From contig CASDTR010000069.1 of NCBI GenBank assembly GCA_949283785.1, positions 22,897 to 86,896 of the forward strand: a stretch of 64,000 bases of DNA, given 5' to 3'. Shown one piece after another: positions 31,096 to 39,223 of this stretch. The notes under the pieces are model-generated. The model saw only the letters and a list, made by a program, of their open reading frames with translations, ran no database searches and had not been told where the DNA came from. The number at the start of each line of letters is the position of its first letter. Within the stretch, counting starts at the first letter, position 1. The translations under genes and the position numbers were made by a program. Source of the DNA: an uncultured Oscillospiraceae bacterium (lineage in GTDB: Bacteria > Bacillota > Clostridia > Oscillospirales > Acutalibacteraceae).

Positions 31096-31985
31096 TAAAA
31101 AAATGGTATCGCTTCGGTAAAACGGCCATGTACATTCAGCGCCCCGACAATATGATAATCCCCGAAAATATGAGCAAATTTGAAATCTCCGAGCCCTCCG
31201 TCGAAGATAAAAAGGTCTATTATGAAATAGAATTTGTTGACGATACGAAGCCTGTGTGTGAAAAAATAATAGCGAATGAGCCGAAAGTGCTTGCAAAGCG
31301 GATAAATTTTATCGTAATGGAAACCCCTGCGGGAGAGTGCAGATTTTTATACCTGATAGGGTGGAGCCTTCCCTTCGCTGTCGCTCTTCAAACCGCCGAG
31401 GACAAATGGAAGGTCTTTATAGATACCAAGAGCGCAGGGGAGCTTCACTGGGATACGGTATTTATTTCCGTTCTCAGTCTTGAGAAACATATAATTTCCT
31501 GGGGAGGTATGATTCTGCATACTGCCTTTTTGTGTCATAAGGGAGAAGCCATACTGTTTTCGGGTCCCTCCGAGGTGGGCAAATCAACTCAGGCAGGGCT
31601 TTGGGAAAAATACACAGAAGATTCCCGCACCGTAAACGGCGACCGCTGTCTCCTGCGAAAGGAAAACGGGGTCTGGTACGCCTGCGGCTGGCCCATATGC
31701 GGCAGTTCGGGTATTTGCAATAATGAAAAATATCCCGTAAAAGCTATCGTTATGCTCAGGCAGGCAAAGGAAAACCGCTGTGAACGTCTTTTAGGGGCAA
31801 AAGCCTTCGGTGAGGTTTTTGCGCAGCTTACGGTCAATAACTGGAACCCTGATTTTAAACGCACCGTAATTGATAATACAGAGTCATTGCTCAACGAAAT
31901 AGAAGTTTATGAGCTTTACTGCGATATTTCAGAAAACGCCGTAAAAAGTCTTGAGGAAAAGCTTTATCCGCAAAGCTCTGTTTGA
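31092..31985 (+). CDS. HPr-kinase-like protein of the peptide cluster
   Basis: 297 residues. The C-terminal half has the HprK Walker A in ILHTAFLCHKGEAILFSGPSEVGKSTQAGLW (G158 to S165) and VNGDRCLLR with a likely metal-binding Asp; the N-terminal 140 residues are not recognised. It lacks the HPr-binding features of true HprK. Homologues in the paeninodin lasso peptide cluster phosphorylate the C-terminal Ser of the precursor. Both precursors here end in Arg-Ser, so the same reaction is a fair guess. It overlaps the radical SAM gene by 4 bases. Confidence 0.82.
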   Translation: MIKKWYRFGKTAMYIQRPDNMIIPENMSKFEISEPSVEDKKVYYEIEFVDDTKPVCEKIIANEPKVLAKRINFIVMETPAGECRFLYLIGWSLPFAVALQTAEDKWKVFIDTKSAGELHWDTVFISVLSLEKHIISWGGMILHTAFLCHKGEAILFSGPSEVGKSTQAGLWEKYTEDSRTVNGDRCLLRKENGVWYACGWPICGSSGICNNEKYPVKAIVMLRQAKENRCERLLGAKAFGEVFAQLTVNNWNPDFKRTVIDNTESLLNEIEVYELYCDISENAVKSLEEKLYPQSSV

Positions 31986-32020
31986 GTATTTTGCAAGAAC
32001 CTGTAAAAATCTGTCGCCTA

Positions 32021-32049
32021 TTGCGAATTTTATATATTATTGTTAAAAT
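32021..32049 (+). promoter_or_regulatory. Promoter before the ABC exporter
   Basis: TTGCGA (32021-32026), 17 bases, TAAAAT (32044-32049), 36 bases before the start codon at 32085. It would let exporter and peptidase be made apart from the modifying enzymes. Confidence 0.5.
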
Positions 32050-32084
32050 AAACATTAAGCATTAAAAAGACAGGGAGCGTACTT

Positions 32085-33875
32085 ATGGACGAAGAAAACA
32101 AGGAAATCCAAGGCAGTAAAAGCTTTGAATCGCTTGACATACTTATACGCCGCTGGAAGGACGGTACCTTCGGCGAAATAATCGACGACTGGAAATGGAT
32201 ATTTACTTACAGCGCCCGCTATAAAAAGGTAATTGCCTTTTATTTGATTCTGGGTATTTTAAGCACTACCCTCGGTCTTGTCAGCAGTGTTGCAAGCAAA
32301 TATCTGATTGATATTATCACAGGCCACGACACGGGCAAGCTGTGGATACTTATAACCGTTGCGGTGGGCAGTACGGTTTTCAGCCTTGTTTTCGGCAGTA
32401 TTCTCAGCCGAATCAATGCGAAAATAAGCATAGATATCAGCAACGACATTCAGGCGGATATCTTTGACCAAATCGTTGACGCCGACTGGCTGGCTCTCAA
32501 TAATTATACAAACGGCGATATCCTCAACCGCTTCACGGGCGATGTGAGTACTATAAGCTCAAACGCCATAAGCTGGCTGCCATCCATAGTTCTCGCCATT
32601 TATAACTTTATCGCCACTTTCTGTCTGATTCTTTACTACGACTGGATTATGGCCCTTTTCGCCTTCGGCACCGCGCCACTTATGCTGATTATGTCCCGCT
32701 TTGTAATTAAAAAGCAGAGGGACTATAACAAAAAAATGCGCGAAATGAGCAGTGAGGTAATGACTTTTGAAGTTGATACCTTCTACAATTTCGATACTAT
32801 CAAATCTTTCGGCATATCTCATCTTTACAGCAAAAAGCTCCGCTGGTGGCAGCAAAAATTCAAGGATATCAGCCTTAAATACAATATGTTTTCAATTAAG
32901 ACGAACATCGTCATGTCGGTAATGGGCTCCGTTGTACAGTTCGCTGCCTTCGGCTACTGTCTTTTCCGTCTTTGGACAAACGGCATTACTTACGGTACCA
33001 TGACTCTGTTCTTGCAGCAGAAGAGTAAGCTTTCCAGCGCTTTCAGCAGTGTTGTTTCCATTATTCCGTCATTTCTCAACAGCTCTGTTTCTGCTCACCG
33101 TATCCGTGAGATTGTGCAGCTTCCCAGAGAAGTACATATCCCCGAGAGCAGCAAAATGGATGAGTTTATTAAAGACGGCTTTACCGTAAAAATGGAAAAC
33201 ACCAATTTTGCCTATAAAGAGGGAACTCATGTAATTACTGATTCCGACTTCATAGCGAGACCCGGCGAAATTGTCGCGCTGGTAGGACCTTCGGGTGAGG
33301 GAAAAACCACTATGATACGCCTTATTTTAGGTCTCGTCAGACCTCAGAACGGCGACGTTACTTTGTGCGCTGCAAACGGCGAGAGCGTTCCCATGAATAC
33401 GGAAACACGCCATATGTTCGCCTATGTGCCTCAGGGCAACACAATTTTGACGGGAACCATTGCGGAGAATATGCGTATGGTAAAAGAGGAAGCCACAGAT
33501 GAAGAAATAATCGAGGCACTGAAAGTTGCGTGCGCATGGGATTTTGTGGAAAAGCTTCCCGATACGATAAATACAAATATCGGAGAAAGAGGCAGAGGTC
33601 TATCTGAGGGACAGGCTCAGCGTATCGCCATTGCCCGCGCCATACTTCGTGACGCGCCTATCCTTCTTCTTGATGAAGCGACCTCGGCTCTTGACGTTAC
33701 GACGGAGCGCATGGTGCTTAAAAATATCGTGCATCAGCATCCCAATAAGACATGTATTGTCACCACTCACCGTCCCAGCGTACTTAATCTCTGTCAGCGT
33801 GTTTACAGAGTTATGCAGACTAAGGTAACTCAGCTGAGCGAAGAAGAATCAAGCCGCATGGCTATAGATTTTTAA
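32085..33875 (+). CDS. ABC exporter, fused permease and ATPase
   Basis: 596 residues. After about 45 soluble residues there are six membrane helices (about 50-330), then a nucleotide-binding domain: Walker A GPSGEGKTT (about 405-413), Q-loop YVPQGNTIL, signature LSEGQAQRIAIARAIL, Walker B ILLLDEATSALD and the switch histidine in VTTHRP. It is a half-transporter that would act as a dimer. No N-terminal C39 peptidase domain is present, so leader removal must be done elsewhere, probably by the signal peptidase gene that follows after 14 bases. Cargo is inferred to be the modified precursors. Confidence 0.9.
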   Translation: MDEENKEIQGSKSFESLDILIRRWKDGTFGEIIDDWKWIFTYSARYKKVIAFYLILGILSTTLGLVSSVASKYLIDIITGHDTGKLWILITVAVGSTVFSLVFGSILSRINAKISIDISNDIQADIFDQIVDADWLALNNYTNGDILNRFTGDVSTISSNAISWLPSIVLAIYNFIATFCLILYYDWIMALFAFGTAPLMLIMSRFVIKKQRDYNKKMREMSSEVMTFEVDTFYNFDTIKSFGISHLYSKKLRWWQQKFKDISLKYNMFSIKTNIVMSVMGSVVQFAAFGYCLFRLWTNGITYGTMTLFLQQKSKLSSAFSSVVSIIPSFLNSSVSAHRIREIVQLPREVHIPESSKMDEFIKDGFTVKMENTNFAYKEGTHVITDSDFIARPGEIVALVGPSGEGKTTMIRLILGLVRPQNGDVTLCAANGESVPMNTETRHMFAYVPQGNTILTGTIAENMRMVKEEATDEEIIEALKVACAWDFVEKLPDTINTNIGERGRGLSEGQAQRIAIARAILRDAPILLLDEATSALDVTTERMVLKNIVHQHPNKTCIVTTHRPSVLNLCQRVYRVMQTKVTQLSEEESSRMAIDF

Positions 33876-33889
33876 ATGTGAGGGACTTT

Positions 33890-34348
33890 ATGCAAAAGGG
33901 AACGCTCAATACAAGGGAATATGTAGGCATGCTAAAGGAGCTTGTGGAACAGGGTGATACGGTTTCCATGCGGATTGTCGGCAGCAGTATGTCTCCTTTT
34001 CTCATACATAACCGTGATATCATTATTTTCAAAGCTCCCGACCGAAAGCTGCGAAGAGGAGATATGGTATTTTTTCAGCGAGATTCGGGACAATATGTAA
34101 TGCACCGCATATATTCCGAAAAAAAGGACGGATACTATATTATAGGTGATGCGCAGACCGAGCTTGAAGGCCCCGTAAGGCCTGAACAGATTTTTGCACT
34201 TGTAATTAAAGTTAAGCGCAAGGACAAATGGCTTGAGCCGGGAAATTTCTGGTGGGAGTTTTTTGCAAGGGTATGGATTCGTTCAATACGCTTGAGAAAG
34301 GTTTTTACGAAAATTTACGGCGGAGTTCATAAGCTTTTCCGAAGGTAG
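33890..34348 (+). CDS. S24/S26 signal peptidase, SipW-like
   Basis: 152 residues. SMRIVGSSMSPFLIHNRDIIIFK holds the catalytic serine in GSSM (S33) and RGDMVFFQRDSGQYVMHRI holds the histidine that replaces lysine in SipW/archaeal-type peptidases; YYIIGDAQ follows. The usual membrane anchor is not obvious, but the C-terminal third is amphipathic and basic (FFARVWIRSIRLRKVF). It is 14 bases after the peptidase-less exporter and so is the candidate leader peptidase. Start at 33890 follows GAGGG; a GTG at 33878 is possible. Confidence 0.85.
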   Translation: MQKGTLNTREYVGMLKELVEQGDTVSMRIVGSSMSPFLIHNRDIIIFKAPDRKLRRGDMVFFQRDSGQYVMHRIYSEKKDGYYIIGDAQTELEGPVRPEQIFALVIKVKRKDKWLEPGNFWWEFFARVWIRSIRLRKVFTKIYGGVHKLFRR

Positions 34349-34358
34349 AGTTTGCCTG

Positions 34359-34387
34359 TTGTGAAAGAGGATAAGTTATGGTATAAT
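34359..34387 (+). promoter_or_regulatory. Promoter of the polysaccharide control operon
   Basis: TTGTGA (34359-34364), 17 bases, TATAAT (34382-34387) with an extended TGG before the -10 box. It starts a new unit right after the peptide cluster and 40 bases before the phosphatase gene. Confidence 0.75.
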
Positions 34388-34426
34388 ACATATTTATACA
34401 ACGCAAAACAAGGAAGAGGACTGCCC

Positions 34427-35185
34427 ATGGTTGATATTCACTGCCACATTCTGCCCGGCCTTGATGACGGGGCCGCCACTGTGTACGATACTTTAGATAT
34501 GGCGTATTTGGCATATAAAAGCGGAACTGAGCAGATAGCGGCAACGTCCCACTGCAATATTCCGGGACTGTATAATAATTACTATGATGACGTATACCGA
34601 AACACTTTTAAATTAGCCCAAAATGCTATTGAAAATGAAGGTATCCCCATAACACTGATGCCGGGTATGGAGGTATTTGCAACGGCGAATCTGCCGCAGC
34701 TGATAGCTGAAAAAAAGGTTATAGGCTTGAATAACACACGCAATATTTTAATTGAATTTAATTTTTCAGAGGATCCGGAGTTTGCGGATTTTATTTTAAA
34801 TAAGGTATACAGCAGCGGAATGACTCCTGTAATAGCTCACGCTGAAAGATATGATTTTGTGCAGGAATATCCCGAAAGAGTATTTCAATGGCACAGCAAG
34901 GGATATTTTGTGCAGGTAAATAAAGGAAGCTTTTGCGGCAGGTTTGGCAGAAGCGCCGAAAAAACAGCTTTTTTATTGCTTAATCATAATTTGATCACTG
35001 CTGTTGCCAGTGACGCTCACAGTCAGGTGCGTCGAACTCCGTGTATGTCTGAGGCTTACGATTATCTTGCCCCGGAGTATCCGGAAGAATATTTGAACGA
35101 TTTATTTATAACAAATCCAAGGAGACTTTGCCGCGGGGAAGCACCGATACAGTTTCAAAAAATTCCTTTTGATGAAAAGGTATAA
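34427..35185 (+). CDS. PHP-type protein tyrosine phosphatase, CpsB/YwqE-like
   Basis: 252 residues. MVDIHCHILPGLDDGA is the first PHP metal motif (HxH). ATSHCNIPG, GMEVFA, VIAHAERYD and VASDAHSQ supply the other metal ligands in the order expected for CpsB. These Mn-dependent phosphatases dephosphorylate BY-kinase tyrosine clusters and so reset capsule chain growth; two BY-kinases follow downstream. Start at 34427 because GGAAGAGG lies just before it and the strong promoter at 34359-34387 excludes the upstream TTG at 34352. Confidence 0.92.
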   Translation: MVDIHCHILPGLDDGAATVYDTLDMAYLAYKSGTEQIAATSHCNIPGLYNNYYDDVYRNTFKLAQNAIENEGIPITLMPGMEVFATANLPQLIAEKKVIGLNNTRNILIEFNFSEDPEFADFILNKVYSSGMTPVIAHAERYDFVQEYPERVFQWHSKGYFVQVNKGSFCGRFGRSAEKTAFLLLNHNLITAVASDAHSQVRRTPCMSEAYDYLAPEYPEEYLNDLFITNPRRLCRGEAPIQFQKIPFDEKV

Positions 35186-35204
35186 ATAAGAAGGAGCAGC
35201 ATCA

Positions 35205-36083
35205 ATGAAAAAAATACGAATAGCGGTTATTGCATTATTTGCCCTCTCTGTTGTGGCGTTAGCGACGTTTACAATATGGTCAAACTTAGATAAAGATGAG
35301 ACGCCTCCCGTATTGGAGTATGATGAAAGCAGCATTATTGTCAGCGTAAAAGACGGCGAAAGCGCATTGCTCAAAGGTCTGACTGCAAGTGATGATGTAG
35401 ACGGTGATATTACTGACGCCATTCGTATCTCCTCCATTTCTCATTTTGCCGAACAGGGCAAGAGAACGGTGGAATATGTTGTTTTTGACTCGTCAAACAA
35501 CTTTGCAACATGCAGGCGTACCGTACAATATAACGATTATGAGTCTCCGCGCATTTATCTGGATGCTCCGTTCAGAATCAGCATGTCAGAACTTGATTCC
35601 ATAGATACCACCTCCTGCATGAGGGTAGAGGATGTACTGGACGGGGATATTTCAAATAAGATACGCCTTTCCTTTGACGACGGATCATACATACAGGGAC
35701 CGGGGTTCTATAATGTTACGGCCCAGGTCAGCAACAGTGCGGGAGATACTGTTTCCCTGGCGCTTGAAATGAATATTATTGATTCCGGCAACAGCAGTGA
35801 AACCCAGAAATACTATCCGACGCTTTCTGATTATGTTCTGTATGTCAAAGTGGATGAGGCTGTTAATCTGAAAACGTATTTGACCGGTGTGACGAGAAGC
35901 GGGCAGCAGTATGACTTTTCCGGAGGCGAATCTGAGAGCGTACTCAATATTACCCGTGACGATATCAATATTGTCAATCATGTGGATTTCAGTACACCGG
36001 GTACATATACGGTTGATTACAGTTATACATCCCCGTCGGGTGTTACGGGGCTTACCAAGATGATTGTAGTGGTAGAGGAGTGA
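35205..36083 (+). CDS. Secreted or anchored protein with Ig-like (DUF5011-type) domains
   Basis: 292 residues. A signal-anchor helix (about 5-25) follows KKIR. Then come Ig-like units: ETPPVLEYDESSIIVSVKDGESALLKGLTASDDVDGDITDAI...VVFDSSNNFATCRRTVQY (about 35-105), a second with ESPRIYLD...DVLDGDISNKIRLSF...VSNSAGDTVSLALEM (about 107-190), and a third less clear one ending TYTVDYSYTSPSGVTGLTKMIVVVEE. The DDVDGDIT pattern is typical of DUF5011-like surface repeats. It has no LPxTG. Its presence between phosphatase and BY-kinase is odd; it might sense or hold the polymer outside the membrane. Confidence 0.75.
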   Translation: MKKIRIAVIALFALSVVALATFTIWSNLDKDETPPVLEYDESSIIVSVKDGESALLKGLTASDDVDGDITDAIRISSISHFAEQGKRTVEYVVFDSSNNFATCRRTVQYNDYESPRIYLDAPFRISMSELDSIDTTSCMRVEDVLDGDISNKIRLSFDDGSYIQGPGFYNVTAQVSNSAGDTVSLALEMNIIDSGNSSETQKYYPTLSDYVLYVKVDEAVNLKTYLTGVTRSGQQYDFSGGESESVLNITRDDINIVNHVDFSTPGTYTVDYSYTSPSGVTGLTKMIVVVEE

Positions 36084-36090
36084 AAAAAGC

Positions 36091-37539
36091 ATGAGCAAAG
36101 ACGCTAAAATTAACGATATGTTGGAAAACGGACGCATTGAGCCCTTCACAATGCTTCATGATGTGTTAGTCAATTGGTGGGTGATTGTGATTGCTTCCCT
36201 TGCGGCTGCAATACTGGCCTATGTGGGAATTGCTTTTACATATGAGCCCGATTATACCACATCTGCAACATTTGCCATAACCAGTAAATTTGAGACGGGT
36301 TCCTATTCTAATTTGACCACTGCAAATCAAATGGCTGAAACATTTCAGAAAATTTTAGAGAGTTCGGCAATGAATAAAATCCTGTGCGAAGAACTGGATG
36401 TGGATTCAATTGATGCTGAAGTAAAGAGCAGTGTTATTCCAAATACAAATTTACTGGAGCTGTCTGTCACTTCATCTTCTCCCCGTGTAGCCTACGATAC
36501 AATCCACGCAATTATGGATAATTATACAAAGGTTTCATATTTTTCTCTGGGAAATGCCGTTATGGAGCCGCTTAATAAACCGCAGATACCTATGTCTCCT
36601 TCTAATCCGCTGAATCCTCAGAGAATTATGAAGCTGGCTTTTTTAGCAGCGGCCATTTTGTCAGCAGGCGCTTTTGCAGTGCTTTCATTTTTCCGTGACA
36701 CAATTAAACAGGAGTCTGAAATAGAACTTAAACTCGATGCACGAAGCTTAGGTGAGCTTCCGTTTGAGATGAAATATAAAACGCTTAAGGATCTTATAAA
36801 GCACAGGAAAAGCGCTATATTGATAAATCAGCCGCTGGCCGGATTTTCTTTTGTGGAAGGATACAGAAAATTTGTATCGCGTCTTGAGTACAAAATGGAA
36901 AAACGCAACAGCAAGGTGCTTTTAGTCAGCAGCGTTTCGGAAAATGAAGGAAAATCGACGGTAGCGGCGAATATCGCCATCAGTCTTGCACAGCGTCAGA
37001 AAAAAGTCTTGATAATTGATGGAGATTTACGTCGTCCTTCACAGTTCCTGATTTTAAATATACAGCCTCAGGAGATAAAAGAATTAGGTGAATTCCTCAC
37101 GGATAAGGTAAGTTCCGAAGAACTGGTGACCAAAACAAATGTAAACGGATTGTTTTTCATCGGCGGCCGAAACAGCTATGCCATGAATTCGGATATTCTA
37201 CAGTCGAAGAACTTCAAGAAAATGCAAAAGCTTATCAACGCCTGCAAAAATTTAGTGGATTATATTATTATTGACAGTCCGCCGGCAAGTTTTATCGGGG
37301 ATGCCGAGCTCCTTGCCAGATGTGCCGATGAGGTGCTGCTCGTTGTGCGCCAGAACTTTATTTTAGCAGAGGACATCAACGATGTAATGGATACCTTCCG
37401 AGCCTCCGGATGCCATGTTTTAGGCGTGGTGCTCAACAGAGTAATATCATTGAAGCATCTTACTGTTCAAACACTTGGACATTACAGCTACAGTCGCTAT
37501 ACACAATACGGTAAAGATAGAGGAAAAGCCAATGAGTGA
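36091..37539 (+). CDS. BY-kinase with fused chain-length domain (first of two)
   Basis: 482 residues. A Wzz-like extracellular loop lies between two helices (about 27-49 and 180-202). The cytoplasmic kinase has Walker A SENEGKST (about 283-290), Walker A' VLIIDGDLRRPS and Walker B YIIIDSPPA. The C-terminal YSYSRYTQYG is the tyrosine cluster that is autophosphorylated. BY-kinases control chain length and polymerisation by cycling phosphorylation against the CpsB phosphatase. It overlaps the second kinase by 8 bases. Confidence 0.92.
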   Translation: MSKDAKINDMLENGRIEPFTMLHDVLVNWWVIVIASLAAAILAYVGIAFTYEPDYTTSATFAITSKFETGSYSNLTTANQMAETFQKILESSAMNKILCEELDVDSIDAEVKSSVIPNTNLLELSVTSSSPRVAYDTIHAIMDNYTKVSYFSLGNAVMEPLNKPQIPMSPSNPLNPQRIMKLAFLAAAILSAGAFAVLSFFRDTIKQESEIELKLDARSLGELPFEMKYKTLKDLIKHRKSAILINQPLAGFSFVEGYRKFVSRLEYKMEKRNSKVLLVSSVSENEGKSTVAANIAISLAQRQKKVLIIDGDLRRPSQFLILNIQPQEIKELGEFLTDKVSSEELVTKTNVNGLFFIGGRNSYAMNSDILQSKNFKKMQKLINACKNLVDYIIIDSPPASFIGDAELLARCADEVLLVVRQNFILAEDINDVMDTFRASGCHVLGVVLNRVISLKHLTVQTLGHYSYSRYTQYGKDRGKANE

Positions 37540-39016
37540 AAATAATAAAATCGAAGAAAGAAAAGTTTCCGTTCCGGAAAAAATAGATTTGATCGGTGTT
37601 TTATCGGATATTTTGTATGGCGTTAAAAAGCTGTGGATTATAATGATAGCTATTATTGCAGCCTGTACTTTGAGGTCATATATTTCCACCACGCGCTCTT
37701 ACACTCCGCAGTATGAAGCTTCGGCGACTATGGCTGTTGTAACTACCAGCGGAAGCAGTCTCGATACGCAGTCAGCGCAGCAAATGGCCTCTGTATTTCC
37801 CTATGTGCTTACAAGCGGAGTTTTGGCTGATGTAGTAGCCGATGCCATGGGAGTGAGCTCTCTCCCGGGCTCCATTCGCGTTGAAGCTGAGGAAAATGCT
37901 AACCTTTTGACGATGACTGTAACGTCCGGTGATCCGCAGAAGGCCTATGATTTGCTGCACGCGGTGATTGAGTATTATCCGCAGGTAGGTGAGTTTGTCT
38001 TTGGACAGACCAAGCTTCAGATATTGGATGAAACCGGAGTGCCCGAAAACGGAAACGAAGAGGTAGTCATTCGCGGTTCTTACAGAGACGGAGCCATACA
38101 GGGAATAGCTGTAAGTGCGGTAATTTTGGCAGCGTTTATTTTGCTGCATAAAACAGTTAAATCCACCAACGAAATTAAAAAGCGTATAAATCTTACACAT
38201 TTGGCAAGTATTCCGGCTATCAAAGTGAAAAAGCGCAAAAATCATGCGCAGGCGCCTTTGTGTGTTCTGAATCAGAGAGTACCGGATTTGTATTTGCAGT
38301 CCATGAGAAATCTCTGTATGAGGCTGATAAAGGAAGTAGAGGAACAGAATCTGAAAACACTGCTTGTCACAAGTTCTATTCCCGGTGAGGGTAAGACGAC
38401 GATCGCAGTAAATCTTGCTATATTAATGGCTCGTCAGGGCAAAAAGGTTATTTTGGCCGACTGTGACCTTCGCAGTCCGGCAGTTGCAAAGGTGCTCGGA
38501 GAAAAACATACCCATGCGGGTACATGTTCCGTCCTGAAAAACAATTCCACCCTTGAGAAAGAATTGTGTACCATACAAGTAGATGAAGAAAATACTTTGC
38601 AGGTATTATACGGCGGTGAACCGAGTAAGACAGATTCAGGACTTTTGGCCAGCAAGCAAATGGAGTCACTTGTTGAGAAGCTTTGCGAACGGGCGGATGT
38701 AGTAATTCTCGATACTGCTCCGGCGCAGCTGCTTGCGGACGCTTCCATGATGGCCCGCTATGTTGACTCGGCACTGTATGTAATAAGATACGATTATACC
38801 AAGATGAGCCGCATCAGAGAGGGCATACAGTCTCTTGATATAAGCGGAATTAACATGCTGGGATATATTTTTAACAGCGATTCAAGTACCAAGCGTAAAC
38901 GCTATAATTACGGTTACGGTTACAGCTACGGACATTACGGATATTATTCAAGTCAGGGAAAACTTCGTGATACAGGTAAGAGAGAAGATTCTTCCGGACG
39001 AATAATCAAAACCTGA
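37532..39016 (+). CDS. BY-kinase with fused chain-length domain (second of two)
   Basis: 494 residues with the same build: helix at about 33-50, extracellular Wzz-like part, helix near 190-210, then Walker A SSIPGEGKTT, Walker A' VILADCDLRSP and Walker B VVILDTAPA. The tail RKRYNYGYGYSYGHYGYYSSQ is unusually tyrosine-rich (nine Tyr in 19 residues) and is the likely phosphorylation cluster. It is a diverged paralogue of the upstream kinase. Start at 37532 follows AGAGGA; upstream ATG 37475 is inside the first kinase gene. A terminator follows at 39025. Confidence 0.92.
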   Translation: MSENNKIEERKVSVPEKIDLIGVLSDILYGVKKLWIIMIAIIAACTLRSYISTTRSYTPQYEASATMAVVTTSGSSLDTQSAQQMASVFPYVLTSGVLADVVADAMGVSSLPGSIRVEAEENANLLTMTVTSGDPQKAYDLLHAVIEYYPQVGEFVFGQTKLQILDETGVPENGNEEVVIRGSYRDGAIQGIAVSAVILAAFILLHKTVKSTNEIKKRINLTHLASIPAIKVKKRKNHAQAPLCVLNQRVPDLYLQSMRNLCMRLIKEVEEQNLKTLLVTSSIPGEGKTTIAVNLAILMARQGKKVILADCDLRSPAVAKVLGEKHTHAGTCSVLKNNSTLEKELCTIQVDEENTLQVLYGGEPSKTDSGLLASKQMESLVEKLCERADVVILDTAPAQLLADASMMARYVDSALYVIRYDYTKMSRIREGIQSLDISGINMLGYIFNSDSSTKRKRYNYGYGYSYGHYGYYSSQGKLRDTGKREDSSGRIIKT

Positions 39017-39024
39017 TTTTGGTT

Positions 39025-39073
39025 AAACATCGCATTAATGCGTTGCGGCGTATATGCGATGTTTTGCTTTTTT
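39025..39073 (+). terminator. Terminator after the second BY-kinase
   Basis: AAACATCGCA (39025-39034) and TGCGATGTTT (39055-39064) form a perfect 10-bp stem, followed by TGCTTTTTT. Confidence 0.75.
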
Positions 39074-39133
39074 CGATTTCCGTGAATTGGATTTGTTGGC
39101 TGAATTTTAAAAGCGCCTTATTACAGTATGTAT

Positions 39134-39162
39134 TTGACATTCATTTTTTGTAATGCTATAAT
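39134..39162 (+). promoter_or_regulatory. Consensus promoter of the LCP gene
   Basis: TTGACA (39134-39139), 17 bases, TATAAT (39157-39162): a perfect sigma-A consensus, 61 bases before the start codon at 39224. Confidence 0.88.
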
Positions 39163-39223
39163 ACACAAAAAAAGCAGTGAAATTTGTATATTAAAAATAA
39201 TTTTTGACAAGCGGGGAATTACT

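Noticed and set aside
25112-34348. Lasso peptide cluster
   Set aside because: PqqD, HprK-like and PF14907 proteins fit, but there is no asparagine-synthetase-like cyclase and no transglutaminase-like B2 protease; a radical SAM enzyme is there instead and the precursors are too long.
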